Shown one piece after another: positions 34,148 to 41,158 of a stretch of DNA of 41,158 nt. The notes beneath the pieces are model-generated. The model made no database searches and had not been told where the DNA came from. It saw only the letters and a list, made by a program, of their open reading frames with translations. The translations under genes and the position numbers were made by a program. How positions within the stretch are numbered: the stretch's first letter is position 1; the number at the start of each line of letters is the position of its first letter. This DNA is from Bacillota bacterium. Lineage in GTDB: Bacteria > Bacillota > Clostridia > Lachnospirales > Lachnospiraceae. The stretch lies in assembly GCA_023420935.1 (NCBI GenBank), contig JAEZUR010000067.1, positions 1-41,158 on the forward strand. The letters run 5' to 3'.

Positions 34148-34687
34148 TCAGCCTTCTAAATGCACTAAGATAGCTTTATGTTTCACCGCATCCAAAAAAG
34201 TTCCAAGTACATCCTGGGTTCTTATTTTTAGGCTTGTGGTATTCATGCACGGATGACAACCAAGATAGTCATCCTTTAATAAATCTTCATCTACTAACAG
34301 TTGAACTTTGTTCTCTTTATCATTCATCAACCCCATTACACTAACAGAGCCTGGTAAGATATCCAAAAACTCTTCCATATACTCTTCTGGTGCAAACGAT
34401 AGTCTTGAACTTTCGATTTGCTTCGAAACGTCCTTGGTGCGAAATTTTTTATGACCAGGCATCATGAGCATGTAAAAATTGGTTTTTTGACTATTACACA
34501 GAAATAAATTCTTACAGATTGTAATATCTAATACCCTGTCAATTTCATCACATGCTTCAATAGTATATGCTGCTTCATGATCTACGCGATCATAAGAGAT
34601 TCCTAATTGATCCAGAAAATTGTATACTCTAATTTCCTTCTCTAGTCTCCCTTCATCGGTTACTGGTCTTCCTTTTTCTAATTTCAT
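34148..34687 (-). CDS. proX: Prolyl-tRNA editing protein, ProX/PrdX type
   Basis: A 179-residue YbaK/ProX-family deacylase. Members hydrolyse alanine mischarged on tRNA-Pro, acting in trans in organisms whose ProRS lacks the editing domain. Family segments are YDRVDHEAAYTIEACDEIDR, KNLFLCNSQKTNFYMLMMPG, and HPCMNTTSLKI with the conserved CHPxxN-type loop near the C-terminus. I start at ATG 34687, preceded by AAGGAT eight bases upstream. The reading frame stays open for 103 further codons upstream without a start codon, described separately. The MFS exporter leader begins about 75 bp downstream; no convincing terminator separates them, so read-through is possible. Confidence 0.88.
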   Translation of the reverse strand: MKLEKGRPVTDEGRLEKEIRVYNFLDQLGISYDRVDHEAAYTIEACDEIDRVLDITICKNLFLCNSQKTNFYMLMMPGHKKFRTKDVSKQIESSRLSFAPEEYMEEFLDILPGSVSVMGLMNDKENKVQLLVDEDLLKDDYLGCHPCMNTTSLKIRTQDVLGTFLDAVKHKAILVHLEG

Positions 34688-34996
34688 GGTAAATATCCTT
34701 CTTCCTTTATTTGCATTTTTCTTGACTTTTTGTATGTTTATATATTTACTTTTTCTTTCTAATAAACTCTCTTTTAACCTATCTTTTCCATTCATACTTA
34801 TATTTTTGTATTTTACCATAATGAAATTCAAAAGGAAATATTTTAGTAGAATATGTTCTGCATTCACTCCCCTATCTAACGCCTCTGAATCTGGAAATGA
34901 TCCTTTTCCACGTAGATGTTTCCATTTTTCAATTAATTCCCAGTAGGATTTATGTTTGATTAGATAAAATGAACTAGATGTTAGATATTTAAGAAT
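34688..34996 (-). pseudogene. Start-less open frame joined in frame to proX, possible gene remnant
   Basis: Codons before the proX ATG stay open back to a TAA at 34999-34997: 103 codons in AT-rich DNA. The translation looks protein-like, with WELIEKWKHLRGKGSFPDSE and then NAEHILLKYFLLN, before becoming Lys-rich low complexity near proX. No ATG with a ribosome site is present; the only GTG is at 34867. I do not recognise the family. It may be the 3' end of a deleted gene. The rest of the 579-bp gap up to 35266 holds the small RNA locus. Confidence 0.35.
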
Positions 34997-35057
34997 TTAG
35001 TAGCTTATATATAATTTTGAAATACAACTTAATACTATTTTTATTAATAAAATATTA

Positions 35058-35182
35058 TTTACATATTATAATTCCCATGATATACTAATCATATAAAAGG
35101 AGCAACCGCCCACAAAGTGGTTAACCTCCAATGTCAGTTTAACTGCCCACAGGACCGGCTAAGTCAGGGGCAGTTATTTTTT
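35058..35182 (+). ncRNA. Small RNA with own promoter, type I antitoxin-like
   Basis: Plus-strand TTTACA (35058-35063) and TATACT (35081-35086) are 17 bp apart, giving a start near 35093. The roughly 90-nt transcript begins with a hairpin closed by GGAG/CTCC (35099-35129) around CCAC-AAA-GTGG. It ends in a terminator, AACTGCCC (35141-35148) with GGGCAGTT (35168-35175), then six T's. On the opposite strand the first hairpin is itself followed by four T's, so both strands carry a terminator. This two-way arrangement resembles the antitoxin RNA of Firmicute Fst/holin-like type I toxin loci. No functional protein is evident in it. Confidence 0.55.
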
Positions 35183-35230
35183 ATTCTTACGATTCCAATT
35201 ATTGGATAAAGTAAGCAGTGCAATGATCAT
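35174..35230 (-). pseudogene. Possible remnant of a small hydrophobic type I toxin
   Basis: Facing the small RNA, an 18-codon frame reads MIIALLTLSNNWNRKNKK with its stop overlapping the plus-strand terminator stem. A short hydrophobic stretch followed by a basic tail, ending at such a terminator, is what the C-terminal half of Fst/TxpA-like toxins looks like. The N-terminal half and a ribosome site are missing, so it is probably decayed. Tentative. Confidence 0.3.
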
Positions 35231-35266
35231 ATTATCTTCATATATCTGACCATTAAAAGATAAAAA

Positions 35267-35911
35267 CTATTGATCCAACACATTGGAATATACAAAACTC
35301 TTTTTAGGTTGAATTCCCTTCTTCGCAAATAGTTCTGATACTGTAACAAAGGTATATCCCTGTTCAAGAAGTGCTGGAATAATCAAGTCTAATGCCTGGA
35401 CTGTTTTATTATTACCTTCTAAATCATGTAGTAATACGATATTCCCATCCGTCATCTGATCCATCACCGATTGGAATCTCTCCTCCACAGTAACGTCATC
35501 TTCCCAATCTTTACATCCATACCCACAGATAAAAGGGAGCTCAATAAGTTCTAGCATTCTATCATCCACCTCTATATAGGGAGGTCTAAAAAATGGAGTT
35601 TCTGTCCCAGTGATAGCTTTTACCTTATCCAAAGTAAATTGTAGCTCTGAAACAATATCTTCCTTCGTTAATTCTGGCATCACGGAATGGGTTTTGGAAT
35701 GGTTATCGATCTCACAGCCCATGCGAAATGCCCTATGTACAATCGCTTTTGTTGTAGTATTAATATAATCTCCTATTACAAAAAATGATGCAATCACACC
35801 ATACTTCTCAAGTTTATCTAATACCTCAACGGTAGTTGTTGTATTTGGCCCATCATCAAAAGTTAGGGCTACATATTTCTTGGTTTGTACCTCTTTCGCT
35901 AAATCCGCCAT
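35267..35911 (-). CDS. Polysaccharide deacetylase (NodB/CE4 family)
   Basis: A 214-residue carbohydrate esterase family 4 enzyme, expected to remove acetyl groups from N-acetylated sugars such as peptidoglycan or chitin-like polymers. All NodB motifs are visible: TFDDGP with Asp19 and Asp20, HSKTH with metal ligands His71 and His75, RPPY at about 109-112, and LLHD with His162. ATG 35911 has GAGG eight bases upstream. There is no signal peptide or membrane anchor, so the protein is predicted to be cytoplasmic or exported non-classically, which is uncommon for the family. Stands alone between sspH and the small RNA locus. Confidence 0.92.
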   Translation of the reverse strand: MADLAKEVQTKKYVALTFDDGPNTTTTVEVLDKLEKYGVIASFFVIGDYINTTTKAIVHRAFRMGCEIDNHSKTHSVMPELTKEDIVSELQFTLDKVKAITGTETPFFRPPYIEVDDRMLELIELPFICGYGCKDWEDDVTVEERFQSVMDQMTDGNIVLLHDLEGNNKTVQALDLIIPALLEQGYTFVTVSELFAKKGIQPKKSFVYSNVLDQ

Positions 35912-36031
35912 TTAAATTACCTCTTGTCTATTCTAATTTATTTCTTAATTATACCAGTTATAGGTTAAAATGTACAATATTTTAGGTAGAGGTATCTTGA
36001 ATTTTTCCATCTTTCTATATTTCTACAAATC

Positions 36032-36090
36032 AAAAGTTTCTTTGGGGATATCTTCAAAATATATTGAATTTATCATCCAAGGAAACTTTT
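36032..36090 (-). terminator. Intrinsic terminator after sspH
   Basis: AAAAGTTTCTTTGG (36032-36045) pairs with CCAAGGAAACTTTT (36077-36090) with one G-T wobble and a 31-base loop. T-runs flank both sides, so it could work in either direction. Confidence 0.6.
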
Positions 36091-36131
36091 TAGAATTCTA
36101 TTTTATAATGAAATAATATCGTTTTTGTAAC

Positions 36132-36314
36132 TTATTTCGCTTCTACTAACTGTGTTAATGATACTTCCTGGCTATATCCTGGCTGATTGATAAAATGAAT
36201 GCTAGCACAATCTTTAGTAGGATTGATATCTTCAATATAAACCAGTCTTCCATCATAATTAACATCAATCATTTCAGGCGATGTCGCTATTTCTCTTGCT
36301 CTTTGCCTATCCAT
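36132..36314 (-). CDS. sspH: Small acid-soluble spore protein, SspH family
   Basis: A 60-residue protein closely fitting the H-type SASP family: MDRQRAREIATSPEMIDVNY at the start, RLVYIEDI in the middle, and a C-terminal QEVSLTQLVEAK. SspH-type proteins are minor components of the spore core made under sigma-G in the forespore. The ATG has AAAGGAG nine bases upstream. Length and sequence pattern agree with the family throughout. This gene is the clearest evidence in the window that the organism forms spores. A sigma-G promoter could not be identified with confidence in the 163-bp region shared with the divergent transporter gene. Confidence 0.93.
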   Translation of the reverse strand: MDRQRAREIATSPEMIDVNYDGRLVYIEDINPTKDCASIHFINQPGYSQEVSLTQLVEAK

Positions 36315-36477
36315 TCAATTCAACTCCTTTGTTATTTTTAATTAGTATTAGTTTTCACATTATAAAATATACACAAGTAATCCAACCTAAAACTTTAAAT
36401 TCAATTATGACAACTGTACTTTATTCTACTTTTGTGTTACCATCTCCTGTAGTAGATTACAAGAATGAAGGGACTTT

Positions 36478-37374
36478 ATGAAAACTAAATTATACTTTAT
36501 TTTATCCATGATTATATTTGGAACTATAGGATTGTTTGTGAAACAAATCAATTTTGCCTCTAGCCAGATTGCTTTATTCCGAGGATTGGTTGGTTCTGTT
36601 TTATTACTTTTGTTATTTTTATACATGGAAAAGAAAAAGAACACAAATAAAATGCAACAAGCAATGAATAAGAAAAATGCTATATTTTTAGTTTTATCAA
36701 GTATAGCACTTGGAGCGAATTGGATCTTTTTATTTGAATCATTTAAGCACACCACTGTATCTAACGCAACACTTAGTTATTATTTCGCTCCAGTATTAGT
36801 TGCTTTGTTATCTCCTGTCATACTGAAAGAAAAACTCTCTTCAAAAAAGATAATTTGTATCGGTTTTGCCATGTTAGGTATGATATTCATTGTTGGAAGC
36901 AATAAAACAAGCCAGCCAGGCTATCACCACCTCCTAGGAATCGCTGATGGATTAATAGCCGCCAGCTTTTATGCTACACTTATGTTATTGAATAAATTTA
37001 TAAAGAATATGGATGGTTTAAAAACCACTTTAATTCAACTCTCTATGGCAACCATTTTGTTGATACCGTATGTAGTTATAACCAGTCCTATTAAGTCAGA
37101 ACAATTTACCAAATACTCTATCTTTCTAATATTAATTGTTGGTTTTCTACATACAGGAATCGCTTTTTCCCTTTTCTTTACTGGTATGAAAGGGTTAAAA
37201 GGCCAGAGTATTGCGATTCTAAGTTATATTGATCCGATTACTTCTTTATTACTTTCTTTTTTCATTTTACAAGAACGAATGACTTTGTTGCAAGTTACTG
37301 GAGCTATTATGTTACTTGGCGCTACATTACTTAGTGAGTCAAAAGTTAAGTTAAACAAATCAATATCAGAATAA
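36478..37374 (+). CDS. EamA/DMT-family transporter
   Basis: A 298-residue membrane protein with ten helices arranged as two EamA repeats (about 1-140 and 150-290). The drug/metabolite transporter layout is clear from FGTIGLFVKQINFASSQIALFRG in the first repeat and from IAILSYIDPITSLLLSFFILQERMTLLQ in the second. Substrates of this family range from amino acids and sugars to toxic metabolites and cannot be called. It is the only protein gene on the plus strand, divergent from sspH. ATG 36478 follows AAGGGA by five bases. It converges with the gene at 37492, with a terminator between them. Confidence 0.9.
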   Translation: MKTKLYFILSMIIFGTIGLFVKQINFASSQIALFRGLVGSVLLLLLFLYMEKKKNTNKMQQAMNKKNAIFLVLSSIALGANWIFLFESFKHTTVSNATLSYYFAPVLVALLSPVILKEKLSSKKIICIGFAMLGMIFIVGSNKTSQPGYHHLLGIADGLIAASFYATLMLLNKFIKNMDGLKTTLIQLSMATILLIPYVVITSPIKSEQFTKYSIFLILIVGFLHTGIAFSLFFTGMKGLKGQSIAILSYIDPITSLLLSFFILQERMTLLQVTGAIMLLGATLLSESKVKLNKSISE

Positions 37375-37454
37375 GAATTTTACCTGCTTCCTCTGTTACC
37401 ACCTCCAGATCCTTGAACTTCCATATCCATCAGCAACAGAACTATCCATAATAT

Positions 37455-37486
37455 AAAAAAAGCGACATCCCAAGGGATTGTCACTT
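37455..37486 (-). terminator. Intrinsic terminator after the helical ferritin-like gene
   Basis: AAGCGACATCCC and GGGATTGTCACTT (37460-37486) form a hairpin with two mismatched/wobble pairs, followed by about six T's on the minus strand. It is 6 bp past the stop at 37492 and also separates it from the convergent EamA gene. Confidence 0.75.
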
Positions 37487-37491
37487 CTTGA

Positions 37492-37923
37492 TTATAAGTA
37501 ATGTAATAGTTCTTGATAGAATTCTTGTTCTTCTTTTATTAACTGCATTGTCAAGTTTATACTATCTGGTGTTGCTTCTTTATATTGTTTTAGATATTTG
37601 CTTAATGATTTGATCCCCATGTGACAACCATCTGCAAGCATTTCGGCTATTTTCTCATCATCTTCTTTCATTCGAAGCTGAACCTCTGTTTTCATCCAAG
37701 AAAATATCTTTTGCATTGATTGGGGATCTTTTTCATTTTCGCCTTCGCTATTTAATAGTTCATGACACTTATCTCCCAGATCGATATGCTTTTTATTATA
37801 ATTGTTCACCATGGTTTTAAATGCATCATTATCAATATAGGGATTCATCTGCTCCATACTATTGGTTGCCATCTTACAACCAGAATTGCATTCTTTTAGT
37901 AAATTGATTGTATCTTCATTCAT
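37492..37923 (-). CDS. Helical DUF2383/ferritin-like protein
   Basis: A 143-residue all-alpha cytoplasmic protein, predicted as a four-helix bundle. It starts MNEDTINLLKECNSGCKMAT and has KKHIDLGDKCHELLN, then FSWMKTEVQLRMKEDDEKIAEML and DGCHMGIKSLSKYLKQY. Spaced Glu/His pairs and cysteines could bind a metal, but a full EXXH di-iron pattern is not evident. It resembles small proteins of the DUF2383 type that are common in clostridia. Function unknown; no operon partners. ATG 37923 has AAAGGG nine bases upstream. Confidence 0.75.
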   Translation of the reverse strand: MNEDTINLLKECNSGCKMATNSMEQMNPYIDNDAFKTMVNNYNKKHIDLGDKCHELLNSEGENEKDPQSMQKIFSWMKTEVQLRMKEDDEKIAEMLADGCHMGIKSLSKYLKQYKEATPDSINLTMQLIKEEQEFYQELLHYL

Positions 37924-38056
37924 TTCATCAGCCCTTTCTTATTAAATCCTATAATTATTATGATTTAATAAACCTAAAATTATACCAATGTCTACTAAAC
38001 CATTTTCTCTTATTTTATTATTTTGAAATGACTGAATCACCAGAAGGACTTCCCAA

Positions 38057-39073
38057 TTAACCCATACGTGTTGACCCTCGCACAATAAGTTGCGGCAAAG
38101 TTGTATAAGATTGTACATGAAGTGCTGGATTATTAATTTTTCGTACTAAGATCTCTGCTGCTTGATTGCCCATATCATAAACATCAATGTCCACAACAGT
38201 TAACAATGGTTCAATCATTCGAGAAAATGGGTAATCATCAAAGCTAAGTAACGCAATATCTTCTGGAATGCGTTTTCCTCCATTGGTCAATGCTTTTACC
38301 ACCCCCATGGCTATGAGATTATTTTCACAGATAATCGCTTCTGGTAATTGGCTCTCCTTAAGTAACTCCATAGCTAACTCATAACCGCTTTCTTTGGTAT
38401 AGAATCCATACTTTAAATACTTATCTTTAATTATGTAACCTCTATCATGCATGGCGGCTACAAATCCTTTTAATCGTTTAATAGAAATTTCATCTTCTTT
38501 TGGACCACCAATAAAAGCTATATTTTGATAACCGCATCCTACTAAGTGCTCTGCTGCCATTTGGCCAGATATACTGTTATTGATGTCAATCCAACAGGCA
38601 AGACATTTAAAAGATGGTCTTCCAATAATAATATGTGGAAAATTGGTTTTTACCAATTGCTGTACTAATTCTTTCGTTGTGGCGGATCCATGAACAATGA
38701 TCCCGTCCGCACTTTTCCTTCCAATAATATCGTTGATACGTGTTATTGCATCTTGATCACTTCTTATGCCAATAAAACTTAGATTATAAGCATTTTGAGA
38801 TAACACTTCCTGTGCTCCACACATAATTTCGAACATATGAGGATTATTAAATGCGGTATGCTGCTCTAGTCTCGATAAAAATACAATATTATTTGTTTTT
38901 TGACGGGCAAAGTTACGTGCTTGCTCATTGGGTTGATACTGAAGTTTCTCCATAATACTACGAACATGTTGCTTGGTCGCATCTGAGATAGAAGTTCCAT
39001 CATTGATTACTTTTGATACGGTAGATACTGATACACCTGCTTCCCTCGCAACATCTTTCATCGTTATGCTCAT
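38057..39073 (-). CDS. LacI-family transcriptional regulator
   Basis: A 338-residue repressor. The N-terminal LacI helix-turn-helix is ITMKDVAREAGVSVSTVSKVIN followed by the hinge helix QYQPNEQARNFA. The remaining 275 residues form a periplasmic-binding-protein-like sugar-sensing domain, with IICENNLIAMGVVKAL and IALLSFDDYPFSRMIEPLLT near the end. ATG 39073 is chosen from the family start and the upstream AAGGAG; an earlier frame start would overlap the preceding gene. It lies 33 bp after the GH13 gene, so it is likely part of the maltodextrin operon and its regulator. Confidence 0.93.
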   Translation of the reverse strand: MSITMKDVAREAGVSVSTVSKVINDGTSISDATKQHVRSIMEKLQYQPNEQARNFARQKTNNIVFLSRLEQHTAFNNPHMFEIMCGAQEVLSQNAYNLSFIGIRSDQDAITRINDIIGRKSADGIIVHGSATTKELVQQLVKTNFPHIIIGRPSFKCLACWIDINNSISGQMAAEHLVGCGYQNIAFIGGPKEDEISIKRLKGFVAAMHDRGYIIKDKYLKYGFYTKESGYELAMELLKESQLPEAIICENNLIAMGVVKALTNGGKRIPEDIALLSFDDYPFSRMIEPLLTVVDIDVYDMGNQAAEILVRKINNPALHVQSYTTLPQLIVRGSTRMG

Positions 39074-39106
39074 ATTCACCCTTCTCCTTCCCAATCTACT
39101 AATCAA

Positions 39107-40855
39107 CTAATCTACTAAATATATTCCATATCCCCAAGGATTCAAAATATTGTTTTGTATACCACTTTGTAATAACAAAGTATGGCTTTTGTTTATTGGA
39201 ATTTGATATTCTACTTGCCCAACATTTAAATATATCTCTATCTTCCCAATTTCACCCATTCTAGTAAAGGAGAATACTGTATTATTTTCATCAACTTGAT
39301 GATTCTGAAATTTTGATTCATACGTAATATATTTTTTTCTTATTCCGATCACGTTTGTTACAAATTCCAGTAACTGAGAATCCATTTCCTCCCATCTCAT
39401 GGGACTTCTATATTCTTTTTCCGTTACTCCATATATTCCTGTCTCATCACCATAGAATAAACTTGGAACACCTGGCGCAAACATCAGAAAGATAAATGCT
39501 TGCTTCCATTTTTTCAAGTCGTTTTGGCACAAGGATAGAAATCTTGGAACATCATGGCTATCCAATAGGTTTAATTGTCCATCACAGATATTAGTTGGAT
39601 ATCTAAGTAGCATTTGATTAATCTTGCCTGCAAATGTTTTAGCATTTATTTTCCCAAGTGCAAAAAAGTCCCTACAATGTTTTCTAAAGTCATAATTCAT
39701 GGTGGAGTCAAAGGCATCACCTCGTAGCCACGTTTCGGAATTTTCCCATACTTCACCAATTAACACAGTATTTGGATTTTCTTCTTTGGCAGCACTTCGA
39801 AATACTCTCCAGAAATTGCGGTCAATCTCATTGGCAACGTCCAGTCTCCATCCATCAATCTTAAATTCGCGAATCCAATATCTAGCAACCTCAGCAAAGT
39901 AATTCTGTACCTCAACATTTGATGTGTTTAGCTTTGGCATTTTAGGTTCATAGGCAAAGCACGCATAAGAAGGAAGCTCGTTAACATGTTCAGGCCTTTT
40001 CACAGGAAAAGATAATTCATAAAACCAATCTACATAGTTTGATTTTTCTCCATTTATTATAACATCTTCAAATGCAAAAAACATCCAGCTACAGTGATTA
40101 AAAACACCATCAATAATGATATGCATCCCCATTTCATGAATTGCCTCTACCAGATGTTTAAAGTCCTCATCTGTTCCAAAACATGGGTCAATATGATAGT
40201 AATCTAGAATATCATATTTATGAGACTCACCTGCAACGAAGATTGGATTCAAGTAGATGCAGGTAAAACCCAGATTCTTAATATAGGAAAGATTCTCCCT
40301 AATACCATTCATGGTTCCTCCAAGTCTTGAACGACTTATGGTACCATCTTCCATTGTTATCTCTTTCTCTTCACAAGAAAGTGTATGTTCTCCGCTAGCA
40401 AAACTATCTGGGAAAATATTATAAACTACTGCATTCTTAAACCAGGTAGGCACGTCTATTATCTCTTCCCTAAGGATAAACGGATATTGATAATATTCAC
40501 TTCTGCCTTCAATGATGGTATCATTCAGTATTAAATCAGCCATTTCTTTGGTAAATTGACCTGAGTAGTAATATGTCCAATCGACTTCATCTTCTAGCTT
40601 AAAATAATAGCATACTCTTGTAAATGGGCTATCAAAGGTAATCTCATAATAATCAAATAGATCATCTGAAGCCATACACTCCATAGGAAGTGGATAAAAT
40701 TCAACTGGAGTATGATTACATGCCCGATCACCATAAAAAAGCGTACATGCTGTTACATCCATTTTCTTAGTTCTAATTCGTATTGTTAATTCTTTCTCTT
40801 TATTAGCAAATGCGTATTGAGAAAGTGGTATATGTAAAATAGCTGCTTGATCCAT
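39107..40855 (-). CDS. GH13 neopullulanase/cyclomaltodextrinase-like glycosidase
   Basis: A 582-residue intracellular alpha-glucan hydrolase. Residues 1-125 form a CBM34-like N-terminal beta domain typical of cyclomaltodextrinases, neopullulanases and maltogenic amylases. The (beta/alpha)8 barrel shows the four GH13 regions: DGVFNHC (about 249), GWRLDVANE with the nucleophile Asp339, IGEVWE with the acid/base Glu368, and LLDSHD with Asp435. No signal peptide, consistent with cytoplasmic breakdown of imported maltodextrins. ATG 40855 is chosen for the AGAGAGG seven bases upstream; the frame extends further but overlaps the permease gene. It follows a MalG-like permease gene by 20 bp and precedes the LacI regulator. 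Confidence 0.92.
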   Translation of the reverse strand: MDQAAILHIPLSQYAFANKEKELTIRIRTKKMDVTACTLFYGDRACNHTPVEFYPLPMECMASDDLFDYYEITFDSPFTRVCYYFKLEDEVDWTYYYSGQFTKEMADLILNDTIIEGRSEYYQYPFILREEIIDVPTWFKNAVVYNIFPDSFASGEHTLSCEEKEITMEDGTISRSRLGGTMNGIRENLSYIKNLGFTCIYLNPIFVAGESHKYDILDYYHIDPCFGTDEDFKHLVEAIHEMGMHIIIDGVFNHCSWMFFAFEDVIINGEKSNYVDWFYELSFPVKRPEHVNELPSYACFAYEPKMPKLNTSNVEVQNYFAEVARYWIREFKIDGWRLDVANEIDRNFWRVFRSAAKEENPNTVLIGEVWENSETWLRGDAFDSTMNYDFRKHCRDFFALGKINAKTFAGKINQMLLRYPTNICDGQLNLLDSHDVPRFLSLCQNDLKKWKQAFIFLMFAPGVPSLFYGDETGIYGVTEKEYRSPMRWEEMDSQLLEFVTNVIGIRKKYITYESKFQNHQVDENNTVFSFTRMGEIGKIEIYLNVGQVEYQIPINKSHTLLLQSGIQNNILNPWGYGIYLVD

Positions 40856-40875
40856 ATTATATTCCTCTCTTGATA

Positions 40876-41158
40876 TCAACCTTTTACTCCACCAGCCGTT
40901 AACCCCGATACCATGTATTTCTGAATACAGAAAAATACAATTAGTATAGGAATGGATACTAAAATGGCTGCCGCTGAAAATAAAGGCCAACTTCTGCTGT
41001 AATCACTAGCTTGTAACTGATATAAACCACCTGCTAGTGTATAATTTTGTTCATTCATTAAAAATGTTGTGGAAAATAGATATTCATTCCAAACAAAGAT
41101 TAAAACCATAACTGAGGTTACGATAATGGCTGGCCTCGCCAAAGGTAATACAATCTTC
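40876..41158 (-). CDS. MalG-type ABC sugar permease, C-terminal part
   Basis: The last 93 or so residues of a carbohydrate ABC permease; the 5' part is beyond the window. It begins inside the cytoplasmic EAA loop (KIVLPLARPAIIVTSV) that contacts the ATPase. It continues with FVWNEYLFSTTFL and a long loop, then a final helix, and ends FFCIQKYMVSGLTAGGVKG, the usual ending of MalG-like subunits. With the GH13 enzyme behind it, uptake of maltodextrins or cyclodextrins is likely. Binding-protein and second permease genes would be expected upstream. Confidence 0.9.
   Translation of the reverse strand, partial: KIVLPLARPAIIVTSVMVLIFVWNEYLFSTTFLMNEQNYTLAGGLYQLQASDYSRSWPLFSAAAILVSIPILIVFFCIQKYMVSGLTAGGVKG

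Noticed and set aside
35117..35212. GTG-started 31-codon frame within the plus-strand small RNA
   Set aside because: It runs through the terminator and is out of position relative to the GGAG, so a peptide is unlikely.
1..41158. CRISPR arrays, tRNA or rRNA genes, insertion sequences, prophage
   Set aside because: No regularly spaced repeats, cloverleaf sequences, transposase or phage genes were seen on either strand.

Overview
The window reads as chromosomal DNA of a low-GC, spore-forming Firmicute, most likely a clostridium of the Lachnospiraceae type. Supporting evidence is the AT-rich sequence with strong AGGAGG-type ribosome binding sites, an SspH-type spore protein, a class III fructose-1,6-bisphosphatase, a Na+-pump-type biotin decarboxylase module, and a cobalamin riboswitch with an intrinsic terminator. 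The family-level placement is inference. Almost every gene is on the minus strand, so gene order runs from high to low coordinates. The exceptions are an EamA transporter (36478-37374) and a probable small RNA (about 35093-35182). I see no rRNA, tRNA, CRISPR array, insertion sequence or prophage.

Low end (1-3400): a biotin-dependent carboxyltransferase/decarboxylase operon. It holds a carboxyltransferase subunit, an OadG-like lipoprotein, a biotin carrier and the first codons of an OadA/5S-like subunit. An Rrf2-type regulator lies upstream behind its own terminator.

3473-16744: a long cobalamin operon headed by a strong promoter, a cobalamin riboswitch and a terminator. Gene order is cbiZ, btuF, btuC, btuD, cobT, cobU, cobS, a second short CobU-like gene, cobC, cbiB, cobD, cobQ/cbiP, then a large polytopic membrane protein. 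Together these take up corrinoids, strip cobinamide to cobyric acid, rebuild the aminopropanol arm and attach the lower ligand. No early corrin-ring genes are present, so the locus is mainly salvage and remodelling.

16762-25660: a YtrA-type repressor with an ABC exporter, a PfkB sugar kinase next to fbp, a DUF4190-like membrane protein, an AraC/GyrI-like regulator, and a 59-residue cysteine-rich protein. 25658-31100: aspartokinase, a D,D-carboxypeptidase, a Nudix hydrolase and a large lipoprotein with two related modules.

31099-35270 is the most unusual part. A TetR repressor overlaps a CPBP protease gene and has three 14-bp-spaced direct repeats on its promoter. An MFS exporter follows a leader containing a 13-codon peptide and mutually exclusive hairpins, as in drug-inducible attenuators. 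A ProX-type tRNA deacylase is preceded by a 103-codon open frame without a start codon. Next to that is a small plus-strand RNA resembling a type I antitoxin, facing a decayed toxin frame.

35267-41158: a NodB-type deacetylase, sspH, an EamA transporter, a helical ferritin-like protein, and a maltodextrin locus (LacI regulator, GH13 neopullulanase-like enzyme, MalG-type permease cut by the window end).
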